Shown here piece after piece: positions 54,864 to 63,362 of a DNA stretch of 64,000 nucleotides. The first letter of the stretch is position 1. The number at the start of each line of letters is the position of its first letter. Origin of the DNA: an uncultured Bacteroidales bacterium. GTDB lineage: Bacteria; Bacteroidota; Bacteroidia; Bacteroidales; Bacteroidaceae. The notes beneath the pieces were generated by a model. It worked only from the letters and a program-made list of their open reading frames with translations. It was not told the DNA's origin and did not search any database. Position numbers and translations under genes: made by a program. Location of the stretch: the NCBI GenBank assembly GCA_902787575.1, contig CADAGX010000022.1, positions 1 to 64,000 of the forward strand. The letters run 5' to 3'.

Positions 54864-54906
54864 AAGTTACGACATTGAGTATGCGGTTTTCGAATTTTAG
54901 CGTATC
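54808..54906 (-). repeat. 99-base inverted repeat, right copy
   Basis: It is identical to the reverse complement of 1-99, with no mismatch over 99 bases. Beyond 54906 the comparison cannot be continued because the left copy meets the window edge. Confidence 0.95.
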
Positions 54907-54928
54907 ACTTTTGGTTCGCTATTATGAA

Positions 54929-54952
54929 CTGTAACACTGTAACACTGTAACA
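54929..54952 (+). repeat. Octamer tandem repeat CTGTAACA x3
   Basis: Three perfect head-to-tail copies of CTGTAACA, followed by a degenerate copy ending at 54960, lie in the intergenic region next to the inverted repeat. Confidence 0.8.
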
Positions 54953-54960
54953 ATCGTAAC

Positions 54961-55180
54961 GTTTGTGTCTGTATTTGTCGCGGGAAAGACGCAGGAAGGA
55001 AAGTATAGGAAAAGTGCATAAAACCCCCAACCCTTGCCACCTTCGGGCTACGCCCTCACCAATCGCTTGAACGCATAGCGCGCGATTGCCCTACCCGTGA
55101 TGTCTACTATTCGCGAAGCACCTGGCTCGCTGTAGGGTCTTTGCTTGTCAAAGACCGCATGGCACGGGACACATCACCAG
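54961..55180. other. Gene-free region between repeats
   Basis: No credible gene was found. The region has C-rich and short inverted segments (for example CTTTG/CAAAG around 55139-55153), and nothing that I can name. Confidence 0.4.
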
Positions 55181-55268
55181 TGTCATGCTGACGAAGGAAG
55201 CATCTCACTCGCGATATGCTGTGTCGGACTTTGAGATTCTTCCTCCGCTTCGCTCCTTCAGAATGACA
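55181..55268. repeat. Dispersed palindromic intergenic repeat, imperfect
   Basis: TGTCATGCTGACGAAGG...GCATCTC (55181-55206) is partly complementary to GAGATTCTTC...TTCAGAATGACA (55233-55268). This matches the widespread bacterial intergenic repeat of the type GTCATTCTGAGC...GAAGAATCT. Its minus strand translates to the usual spurious repeat peptide (CHSEGAKRRKNL). Confidence 0.75.
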
Positions 55269-55312
55269 CGAGAGACGAGCGACATGCCAAGGACTGAATG
55301 ACACGAGGGACG
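55261..55312 (+). repeat. Short direct repeat GAATGACACGAGRGACG
   Basis: The 17-base segment at 55261-55277 recurs at 55296-55312 with one difference, at a spacing of 35 bases. It overlaps the right arm of the palindromic repeat. Confidence 0.75.
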
Positions 55313-55400
55313 TGCAGCCGGGCCAGCCAGAACAGCCTGGGACGGGCGATTTTTTTGAAAAATTCTTGCGCGAAAATTAGTAAAAGTGAGGAAAAAGTTG

Positions 55401-55408
55401 TATCTTTG
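55401..55408 (+). promoter_or_regulatory. -7 box of the AddA-like gene
   Basis: TATCTTTG lies 51 bases before the ATG at 55460. No clear -33 TTG at standard spacing is seen. Confidence 0.55.
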
Positions 55409-55459
55409 TAGAGTGAAATAGAGTTGCCCCACAACCTATTTAAAAGGCTCTAAAAGACG

Positions 55460-58400
55460 ATGACGAACACGGAGTGCTTCACGGAGTGCTTTACGGTTTA
55501 CAAGGCTTCGGCCGGCAGCGGGAAGACGTTTACGCTGGCGGTGGAGTACATAGCCATGATGCTCTCGCAGCCGGGAGACACGGAGTATCAGCGGATTCTG
55601 GCCGTGACGTTCACCAACCTGGCTACGGCCGAGATGAAGTCGCGCATCGTGGAATATCTCTACGGGCTGGCACACTACGAGGCGGAATCGGTGCACAACG
55701 CTCACCTGCGCTCGGTGATGGTGCGCGTGGGCCGGAAGCTGACTTCGCTCGGACTGGAGTACGCCGAGAAGGACGTGGAGGAGCGAGCACGACGCTGCAT
55801 GACGGCCCTGCTGCACGATTACGACCGCTTCCGCGTGGAGACCATCGACTCGTTCTTCCAGAGCGTGGTGCGCTCGCTGGCTCACGAACTGGGACTGAAC
55901 GCACGGCTGCAGGTGGAGCTGAACGACAAACAGCTGGTGGCGAAGGCTGTGGACCGCGTGGTGGAGAACTTGCGCGACACGTCCGACGACCGTGTGCGAC
56001 GCTGGGTGGACGAATTGGTGACGACAAGCATCGGAGAAGGGCGCTCGTGGGACGTGATAAAGACGGTGAAGACGTTCTCGGAGTGCATCTACGAGGAGAG
56101 CTCGAAGCGGATGCATGCGATTGTCGAATCGTCTAAGAAGGAAATGCAGGAGGCTGCTGAGCGGCTCGTGAAAGCAGTGGAACAGCAGACGCTCAACTTC
56201 GAGCGCATCAGTCGTGGCAGTACGTTCAGGGCGTTCCTCGAGAAAGTGAAATGTCTCGAGCAGGCTCGGGTATCAGACACCATGCAGCGCGTATCTGAGG
56301 GCGAATGGGACTTGCTCTTGCGCGCTGCTGACAAGAAAGGTGCGGAGGCCGACCTTCTGACTGCGGAGGCTCAGGTCACGTCCGAGGCTTTGGCACAGCT
56401 GCTGGAGACGTACCGCACGCTATATGCCGATGCTGAGACGGCTCGACTGACACTGCGACACATCAACGAGTTGCTGCTGCTGGGCACGGTGGAGGACACG
56501 GCCAGCGAGATAGCCGAGGAGAACAGCCAGTTTCCTCTGAGCCGCACGCCCGCCCTGCTGAGCCAACTGGTGGGCAGCGAGGATTCGCCCTTCGTCTTCG
56601 AGAAGGCCGGCACACAGTTCCGACATGTGATGATAGACGAGTTTCAGGACACAAGCCGGCTGCAGTGGAACAACTTCCGCGTGCTGCTGCTCGAATATCT
56701 GGCATCCGGCGGCTCTAACCTGGTGGTGGGCGACGTGAAGCAGAGCATCTACCGCTGGCGCAATGGCGACTGGAAGATACTGCAGGGTATCGACTCGGAC
56801 ACCTCGCTCCCCGTAAGGCCCAGAAGCGTCCAGCTGGACACCAACTTCCGCAGCCTGCCCAAGGTGGTGGACTTCAACGGCCAGTTCTTCCACGAGGCTG
56901 CACAGCTGCTCGACAATCTGACACCGCCCTCGCACACCATCGCAGACATCTATGCCGACGTGATGCAGAAGACACATCGGAGCGACGGCGAAGGATACGT
57001 GCGCGTGCAGATTTTTAGCGAAGAGAGAGCCAGCGACGAGGCTTACATCCGCCACACGGTGGAGGCCATGATAGAACAGACGGAGCGACTCTTCCAGCTG
57101 GGCATCAGGCCCGAAGACATAGCCATACTGGTGCGATTCAACAAGACGGGAGCCATGCTCATCGACTACTTCCGCCAGATGGCACCGCACCTGACGCTGG
57201 TGAGCAACGAGGCATACCTGCTGGAGGCCAGTTCGTCGGTGCAGACCATCGTGGCAGCCCTGCGGTTGCTCTCGAAGCAAAACGAAGACGACCGCCTCAC
57301 CGAGCGGCAACTCTGCAAATACTGGCTCTCGAGCGGCGGGAACCTCAAAGTGGAGCCCGAGCAGTGGGCTCTCTCCGACCCGCAGACACTGCTTCCCGCC
57401 GAATTTACTGAGCGACGTAGCGAACTGGCCCGACTGCCGCTCTACATGCTCTGCGAGGAGCTGTATCGCATCTTCCGGCCCGCAGAGGCAGAGGGACAGG
57501 ACGCCTACATGATGACCTTCTTCGATGAGCTGCAGAACCACCTGCGCAACGCACAGCCCGATATCGCATCGTTCCTGCAGGCGTGGGACGAAGTCATCCA
57601 TACACGTTCCATACCGAGCGGCAACATACGCGGCATACGCATTTTCACCATCCACAAGTCGAAGGGCCTGCAATTCCCGGTGGTATTCGCACCCTTCATG
57701 GATTTCGAAATCGAGGGCGACCGACGTGGCAGCCAGTTGTGGTGCAGAGCCAGCGACAGCCGTTTCAACACACTGGGCCCGCTGCCTGTGAGCATGTCCT
57801 CCTCGCTGGAGCGGACATACTACGGCGAGGCCTATGCCGATGAGCACTTCCAGCGGCGCGTGGATGCGCTGAATACGCTCTATGTGGCTTTCACACGCGC
57901 AGAAGATAACCTCTTCGTGTGGGGCATGACACCTCGCAAACGCAAGGACGACGCAACGATAGAACGAGACTCCACGGTGGGCGACCTGATACGCACCTGC
58001 ATTAAGCAGATGGGCCATAGCACGCGGCTCGAGAACGAAAGCCTGCTCATGGAGTGCGGCACACCTACCCTATCCGCTCGTCAGACCAGCGAGGAAGGAC
58101 GCATGAGCACACGAGGCAGCAACCTAACGATGCGTGTGGAGACATTTGCTCCGCGACTGAATTTCCTACAGAGCAACGAGAGTCAGCGATTCGTGGCATC
58201 TTTGGGCGACGAAACGGCCGACAGCCAGACATACACCGACATTGGCAAAATCATGCATTTCGTGCTCAGTCAGGTACGCACCCTCGACGATGTGCCACGC
58301 GTGCTGGAGGCCTGCCGAAAGGATGGTATCATCGAGGATGAACGAATGAGCAAGAGGGTCTTCGAGAGGTTGAACAAAGGCTTCAGCAACCCGAAAGTAA

Positions 58401-58687
58401 GGCATTGGTTCACAGACGGAGATGCAATCAATGAAAATAACATCATCGGCTGCAGTCGTCACCGTCCCGAACAGAAGGTTCACCGCCCCGACCGTGTGGT
58501 GCTGACAGACACAGATGTCACAGTCATCGACTATAAGTTCGGCCGCAAGAATACTGACTACCACAATCAGGTTCGCGCCTACATGGATCTGCTCCACCAG
58601 ATGTATCCGACCCGCCATGTGGAGGGCTATCTCTGGTACGTCTATAGCGGCGAAGTGGTGTCCGTGCCCGAGACGGATAATATATAA
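55460..58687 (+). CDS. AddA-like UvrD-family helicase-nuclease
   Basis: The 1,075-residue protein is the AddA-type subunit of a RecBCD/AddAB-like complex for double-strand break repair. It has Walker A KASAGSGKTF (residues about 15-24), LAVTFTNLATAEMKSR (motif Ia), MIDEFQDTS (motif II), GDVKQSIYRWRNGD (motif III), HKSKGLQFPVV (motif V) and NTLYVAFTRAE (motif VI). A C-terminal PD-(D/E)xK nuclease domain includes HRPDRVV and VIDYKFG. It lies 18 bases upstream of the AddB-like gene. The start repeats ECFTECFT, an internal duplication near the N-terminus. Confidence 0.92.
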   Translation: MTNTECFTECFTVYKASAGSGKTFTLAVEYIAMMLSQPGDTEYQRILAVTFTNLATAEMKSRIVEYLYGLAHYEAESVHNAHLRSVMVRVGRKLTSLGLEYAEKDVEERARRCMTALLHDYDRFRVETIDSFFQSVVRSLAHELGLNARLQVELNDKQLVAKAVDRVVENLRDTSDDRVRRWVDELVTTSIGEGRSWDVIKTVKTFSECIYEESSKRMHAIVESSKKEMQEAAERLVKAVEQQTLNFERISRGSTFRAFLEKVKCLEQARVSDTMQRVSEGEWDLLLRAADKKGAEADLLTAEAQVTSEALAQLLETYRTLYADAETARLTLRHINELLLLGTVEDTASEIAEENSQFPLSRTPALLSQLVGSEDSPFVFEKAGTQFRHVMIDEFQDTSRLQWNNFRVLLLEYLASGGSNLVVGDVKQSIYRWRNGDWKILQGIDSDTSLPVRPRSVQLDTNFRSLPKVVDFNGQFFHEAAQLLDNLTPPSHTIADIYADVMQKTHRSDGEGYVRVQIFSEERASDEAYIRHTVEAMIEQTERLFQLGIRPEDIAILVRFNKTGAMLIDYFRQMAPHLTLVSNEAYLLEASSSVQTIVAALRLLSKQNEDDRLTERQLCKYWLSSGGNLKVEPEQWALSDPQTLLPAEFTERRSELARLPLYMLCEELYRIFRPAEAEGQDAYMMTFFDELQNHLRNAQPDIASFLQAWDEVIHTRSIPSGNIRGIRIFTIHKSKGLQFPVVFAPFMDFEIEGDRRGSQLWCRASDSRFNTLGPLPVSMSSSLERTYYGEAYADEHFQRRVDALNTLYVAFTRAEDNLFVWGMTPRKRKDDATIERDSTVGDLIRTCIKQMGHSTRLENESLLMECGTPTLSARQTSEEGRMSTRGSNLTMRVETFAPRLNFLQSNESQRFVASLGDETADSQTYTDIGKIMHFVLSQVRTLDDVPRVLEACRKDGIIEDERMSKRVFERLNKGFSNPKVRHWFTDGDAINENNIIGCSRHRPEQKVHRPDRVVLTDTDVTVIDYKFGRKNTDYHNQVRAYMDLLHQMYPTRHVEGYLWYVYSGEVVSVPETDNI

Positions 58688-58705
58688 TGTAACGCAAACG
58701 ATTTC

Positions 58706-61651
58706 TTGGACGTGGAAACAACGCATAATACCTTCCTCTCTCTGGTTGCCAAAGACCTGCTCGAGCGCTTCGGTTCCGACATGCACAGCGTCACCGTGGT
58801 GTTTCCGAGCAAGCGTGCGGGACTCTTCCTGACACAGGAACTCGAACGACTGAGCGACACTCCCGTCTGGGCACCTACGTACACCACCATGGGCGACCTC
58901 TTCCAGTCGCTCTCCACGCGTCTGACAGCCGACCCGATTGATGCCATCTGCACGCTCTACGACATCTACCTGCAGCACGTGGGCCCCGACATTGCAGCAC
59001 AGGAAGGAACGGAGGCGCTGGCTCGTGAGACGTTAGACCGCTTCTGGGGCTGGGGCGAGGTGATTCTGTCGGACTTTGACGACATAGACAAGCATCTGGC
59101 CGACGCCGACCGCATCTTCAAGCATGTGCGCGAACTGGCCGAGCTGGACGGAATAGATTTTCTGGACGACGAACAGAAGCAGGCGCTGGTGCGATTCTTC
59201 AGTTTCTTCTACACGGCCGATGACAGCTTGCTGCGGCGTCGTTTCCTCCGACTCTGGGATAAGATGCCTGCCATATACAACGAGCTACGTCGCCGCCTGA
59301 CGGAGGAAAATTACCTCTGGGAGGGAGCTCTCTATCGCGAAGCTATCGACAACATCCATCGCCGCCCGGAGCTACTGGAACAATGGCAGACGGTCTGCTT
59401 CGTGGGCTTCAACGTGCTGAACAACGTAGAGGAGAAACTGATGCAAGCACTGGCCCCGCGCTCGCTCTTCTACTGGGATTACGACCGCTACTACACCGAC
59501 AATCCGCAGCAGGAGGCCGGCGAATTTATGCGGCGCAACCTCCGCCTCTTCCCTTCGGCACTTCCTGCCCATCATTTCGACAACCTGCGCCACCTGAGCG
59601 ATGTGAAGTTCGTCTCTACGATGACCGACAATGCTACCGCGCGATACGCCACGAGTTGGTTGAGACAGCCGCTCGACAAGGCACTTCCACGCAATGCCAT
59701 CGTGCTCTGCAACGAGCATCTGCTGCAGCCGCTTTTGCACTCCATCCCATCGGACGGCACACCCGGCTCACCAAGCGAGATAAACATCACCATGGGCTTC
59801 CCGCTCTCTGAAACTCCCGTCTACGGACTGGTGACAGCGCTCTATGCGCTGCAGACGGAGGGCTGGGACGAGAGGCGCAAGCGCTTCCGCCTGTCGTATC
59901 TGCAGGCGTTGCGCAATCATCCCTACTACGACATTCTTGGCCCCGAACGTGTGGAAAGCCGCTGCGGCGAAGGTCAGGTCGCACTCTTCGCCTACCTCAT
60001 TGAGTGCGTCGAGCAGGTGGGAATGGAGCTGGCAAAGGAGCAGACCAACGATGTGTACGCCCAACTTTATGCCGAGAGCGTGTTCCAGACACATCGTGTG
60101 CTGCAGAAATTCCAACAGCGACTCTTTCGCTCCGCCTCGCCACTCTCTGTCAGCGACATTACGATGCGTCGCCTGCTGCGGAGTGTGCTCGCGGCTGTGA
60201 ACATCCCATTCCACGGCGAACCGGCCAGCGGCCTTCAGATAATGGGAGTGCTCGAGACGCGCTGTCTCGACTTCAGCCACTTGCTGATGCTCTCGGTCGA
60301 GGAGGATGCGCTGCCACGCCCAACAGTGCAGAATACGATGCTTCCGCCTTTGGTGCGCGAAGTGTACGGACTCACAACGCTGCGCCACAAAATCTGCATT
60401 TACGCCTATTATTTCTATCGACTCGTGCAGCGAGCCGAACACCTCACATGCGTCTATAACTCCAATTGCACGGGCGTTAGCCGCCACGAGCCCTCTCGCT
60501 TCCTGCTCCAACTGCTGGCCGAAAATACAGCCTCCGAACTGCCCATCCAGAAGTTCCAGCTGCAGAGCCTGCCGTCGGTACAAGCCGCAAGTGCGATTAC
60601 TGCACGTGCCAGCGAAAATGCGACACGTCGCCTGAAAGAAAAGTACACGCAGTTTTCATCAGCGCCACACGTGCTAAGTCCGACGGCCATAAATACCTTC
60701 ATGCGCTGTCGTCTGCAGTTCTATCTGAAGTACGTGGCCGAAATCCGAAAACAGGACGAAGAAACCGACGAGGTGGACGCCAGTGTACTGGGTAACATCT
60801 TCCACGACGCAGCTCAGATACTATACGAAGATATTACTACACGCAACGGCAGCCGAACGGTGGAGGCCGCCACCCTATCCATGCTTCGGGAGAAAGGAAG
60901 CAAGGCACTGCGTCGTTACGTTGACATCGCTTTTGACATCAACGTCTTTCACCCGCTGCGGCTCGAAAGCGAAAAACGACAGCGCATCCGTCAGCTGCTC
61001 TCGGCTGGCTCGCTGGACGTAGTATACGAAGGTCAGGCCATCATCGTCCGCGACGTGGTGCTCCGCTATCTGCGAAGCCTTTTGTACCACGACAGAGTCA
61101 AAGCGCCCTTTGCGATGCTCGGCATGGAGCTGGACTGCAGTCACGATTTCACCGTCACGACCGACGAAGGCAATTTCACGGTTCGCATCGGAGGCCGCAT
61201 AGACCGTCTCGACCGTCTCGCAGATGGGACAACGCGTATCGTGGATTATAAGACCGGCCGCTCGAGCAACACCGACACAACGCTGGATGCTGTGTTTGCT
61301 CGCGGGAAGTCGCACCCCGACTACATCTTCCAGACTTTCCTCTACGCACTGACACTGCTGCGCTCTGGCGTTTGCGATGGTAAGGGGCCAGTGGAGAATG
61401 TGCTTTTCTATGTGCGCGATGCCTACCGCGACGACTACAAGCCGCATATCATCGTGAAGGACGATGCCGACGGCCGTGAACCGACAGCCGACTTCCGCCA
61501 AATTGCAGACAGATTCGAGCAGGAACTGCAGAACGTGCTCGCCGAAATCTTCAGTCCGCACACCACTTTCTGCCAGACAGACGAAGCGGAAGTCTGCCAG
61601 AAGTGCGACTTCTGCCTGCTATGCGGCCGCAAATCCAGAGAGCAGGCGTGA
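58706..61651 (+). CDS. AddB-like PD-(D/E)xK family nuclease
   Basis: The 981-residue partner of the AddA-like protein has an N-terminal degenerate helicase region (VVFPSKRAGLFLTQELERL) and a C-terminal nuclease domain with CRLQFYLKYVAEIRKQDEE and RIVDYKTGR (catalytic lysine). Cysteines in CRLQFYL and the terminal QTDEAEVCQKCDFCLLCGRK region resemble the iron-sulphur cluster ligands of AddB. No in-frame ATG is available: starts are TTG at 58706 or GTG at 58712. Part of the coding sequence (about 60619-60673) is a 22-base phased array encoding ENATRRLKEKYT and following residues. Confidence 0.88.
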   Translation: MDVETTHNTFLSLVAKDLLERFGSDMHSVTVVFPSKRAGLFLTQELERLSDTPVWAPTYTTMGDLFQSLSTRLTADPIDAICTLYDIYLQHVGPDIAAQEGTEALARETLDRFWGWGEVILSDFDDIDKHLADADRIFKHVRELAELDGIDFLDDEQKQALVRFFSFFYTADDSLLRRRFLRLWDKMPAIYNELRRRLTEENYLWEGALYREAIDNIHRRPELLEQWQTVCFVGFNVLNNVEEKLMQALAPRSLFYWDYDRYYTDNPQQEAGEFMRRNLRLFPSALPAHHFDNLRHLSDVKFVSTMTDNATARYATSWLRQPLDKALPRNAIVLCNEHLLQPLLHSIPSDGTPGSPSEINITMGFPLSETPVYGLVTALYALQTEGWDERRKRFRLSYLQALRNHPYYDILGPERVESRCGEGQVALFAYLIECVEQVGMELAKEQTNDVYAQLYAESVFQTHRVLQKFQQRLFRSASPLSVSDITMRRLLRSVLAAVNIPFHGEPASGLQIMGVLETRCLDFSHLLMLSVEEDALPRPTVQNTMLPPLVREVYGLTTLRHKICIYAYYFYRLVQRAEHLTCVYNSNCTGVSRHEPSRFLLQLLAENTASELPIQKFQLQSLPSVQAASAITARASENATRRLKEKYTQFSSAPHVLSPTAINTFMRCRLQFYLKYVAEIRKQDEETDEVDASVLGNIFHDAAQILYEDITTRNGSRTVEAATLSMLREKGSKALRRYVDIAFDINVFHPLRLESEKRQRIRQLLSAGSLDVVYEGQAIIVRDVVLRYLRSLLYHDRVKAPFAMLGMELDCSHDFTVTTDEGNFTVRIGGRIDRLDRLADGTTRIVDYKTGRSSNTDTTLDAVFARGKSHPDYIFQTFLYALTLLRSGVCDGKGPVENVLFYVRDAYRDDYKPHIIVKDDADGREPTADFRQIADRFEQELQNVLAEIFSPHTTFCQTDEAEVCQKCDFCLLCGRKSREQA
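60619..60673 (+). repeat. 22-base phased array F, inside the AddB-like gene
   Basis: Cores start at 60623 (TGCGACACGTCGCC), 60645 and 60667, exactly 22 bases apart though the second and third cores are degenerate. The segment encodes ENATRRLKEKYTQFSSAPHV in a likely linker before the nuclease domain. Confidence 0.7.
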
Positions 61652-61700
61652 TGCATTCCGCCCGAAGCGACAGAAAAATTACAAATTCTGGTCCGAAGAT

Positions 61701-61731
61701 TTGGCGGTTCCCCATTAAAATCGTAATTTTG
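61701..61731 (+). promoter_or_regulatory. Promoter of tRNA-Arg
   Basis: TTG at 61701-61703 and TAATTTTG at 61724-61731 are 20 bases apart, 35 bases before the tRNA. Confidence 0.75.
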
Positions 61732-61766
61732 CACAAAGTTTTGCACGTGCGATGCAAAGCAATGAT

Positions 61767-61841
61767 GGTTCGGTAGCTCAGTTGGATTAGAGCAGCAGCC
61801 TTCTAAGCTGCGGGTCAAGGGTTCGAGCCCCTTCCGAATCA
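61767..61841 (+). tRNA. tRNA-Arg (anticodon TCT)
   Basis: The 75-base gene folds as a cloverleaf: acceptor GGTTCGG pairs with CCGAATC (one G-U pair), the D-arm has GCTC/GAGC, the anticodon stem GCAGC/GCTGC holds the loop CTTCTAA with anticodon TCT (reads AGA), and the T-arm has GGGTTCGAGCCCC. CCA is not encoded. A T-run follows. Confidence 0.94.
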
Positions 61842-61892
61842 CACTTTTTTTCTTAATACTAACGAAAACGACTTTATTCTACACTCATCATC

Positions 61893-63359
61893 ATGAATTC
61901 TGAGAAAGGAAACAGAGGCTATCTGGCTGCGATTGTGCTTGTGGCTACGCTCGGCGGACTGCTTTTCGGCTATGATACGGCCGTCATCTCTGGGGCGGAA
62001 AAAGGTTTGCAGGCTTTCTTTATGGGAGCGGAAGACTTCACGTACACCAACGCGATGCATGGTTTCACGTCGGCCTCGGCCCTCATCGGATGCATCATTG
62101 GTTCGGCGCTGAGCGGACTGCTGGCCACAAGGCTGGGACGTAAGCGAGCACTGCTGGTGGCTGGCTTGCTGTTCTTTGTTTCTGCGCTCGGCAGCATGAA
62201 TCCCGAGTTCCTGTTCTTCGAGAAAGGCAAGCCCACGCTGGCATTGCTCTGCGCATTCAATATCTATCGCATAGTCGGCGGCATCGGTGTGGGCCTCGCT
62301 TCAGCCATCTGCCCCATGTATATCGGTGAGATTTCGCCTTTCAATATCCGCGGAATGCTGGTCAGCTGGAACCAGTTTGCCATCATTTTCGGGCAGCTTG
62401 TCGTGTACTTTGTCAATTTCCTCATTCTGGGCGAACACACCAATCCTGTCATTGAATCGGTGGGACGAGGTGTCAATCAGATTGTGGCAGGCAGCGACCC
62501 TTGGACCATCAGCACAGGATGGCGCTATATGTTCGGCAGCGAGGCAGTTCCCGCAGGCATTTTTGCCATTCTCATCTGCTTCGTGCCTGAGACGCCGCGT
62601 TACTTGGTGATGATACGACAGGAGGGACGCGCACTGGCCATACTCGAGAAAATAAACGGCACCAGCCGCTCACAGCAAATTCTCAGCGAGATACGCGAGA
62701 CCATAAGCGAGCGTCGCGAGAAACTCTTCGCCTTTGGTTGGCTTTGCATCTTCATCGGCATTATGCTCAGCGTCTTCCAGCAGATTTGTGGCATCAACGC
62801 CGTTCTCTATTACGCACCGCGTATCTTCGGCGACATGGGAATGACGAACCCGATGGTAAACACAGTAGTGATGGGAGTCGTGAATATTATCTTCACACTC
62901 GTAGCAGTCTTTACGGTGGAGCGACTTGGTCGCAAACCGCTGTTGATAAGCGGCTCGCTGGGCATGGCACTTGGGGCCTTTGGCGTAGCGCTCACGTTCG
63001 GACACGCAGGAATGGAGTTGCTGACCATGCTTTCCATAATGTTATACTCGGCATCGTTTATGTTCTCTTGGGGACCGATTTGCTGGGTGCTGATAGCTGA
63101 GATATTCCCTAACACAATTCGCGGCGCAGCCGTGGCAATTGCGGTAGCATTCCAGTGGATTTTCAATTTCATCGTCTCCTCCACATTCGTGCCCATGTTC
63201 AATATGCATCTGACGGCCGGCGACCATTTTGGCCACTGGTTCACCTACGCTCTCTACGGCACCATCTGCGTTGTGGCAGCCATCTTCGTATGGCGCCTCG
63301 TGCCGGAAACGAAAGGCAAGACGCTCGAGGAGATGTCTCGCATGTGGAAAAAAGCATAA
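61893..63359 (+). CDS. xylE: D-xylose:proton symporter, sugar porter family
   Basis: The 488-residue protein has twelve membrane helices and the sugar-porter motifs: LFGYDTAVISGAEKGL after helix 1, RLGRKRALL between helices 2 and 3, GVGLASAICPMYIGEISP, the PETPRYLV motif after helix 6, QQICGINAVLYYAPRI in helix 7, and PETKGKTLEEM at the end. It closely resembles E. coli XylE. A xylulokinase gene begins three bases after the stop, which supports xylose as substrate; no xylose isomerase gene is in the window. Substrate by homology and context. Confidence 0.9.
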   Translation: MNSEKGNRGYLAAIVLVATLGGLLFGYDTAVISGAEKGLQAFFMGAEDFTYTNAMHGFTSASALIGCIIGSALSGLLATRLGRKRALLVAGLLFFVSALGSMNPEFLFFEKGKPTLALLCAFNIYRIVGGIGVGLASAICPMYIGEISPFNIRGMLVSWNQFAIIFGQLVVYFVNFLILGEHTNPVIESVGRGVNQIVAGSDPWTISTGWRYMFGSEAVPAGIFAILICFVPETPRYLVMIRQEGRALAILEKINGTSRSQQILSEIRETISERREKLFAFGWLCIFIGIMLSVFQQICGINAVLYYAPRIFGDMGMTNPMVNTVVMGVVNIIFTLVAVFTVERLGRKPLLISGSLGMALGAFGVALTFGHAGMELLTMLSIMLYSASFMFSWGPICWVLIAEIFPNTIRGAAVAIAVAFQWIFNFIVSSTFVPMFNMHLTAGDHFGHWFTYALYGTICVVAAIFVWRLVPETKGKTLEEMSRMWKKA

Positions 63360-63362
63360 CGT

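Noticed and set aside
55107-55304. Short minus-strand frame in the intergenic repeat region
   Set aside because: It is the usual spurious translation of the widespread palindromic repeat.
56420-58018. 532-residue minus-strand frame opposite the AddA-like gene
   Set aside because: The AddA-like protein has all helicase and nuclease motifs in this span; the antisense frame shows none.
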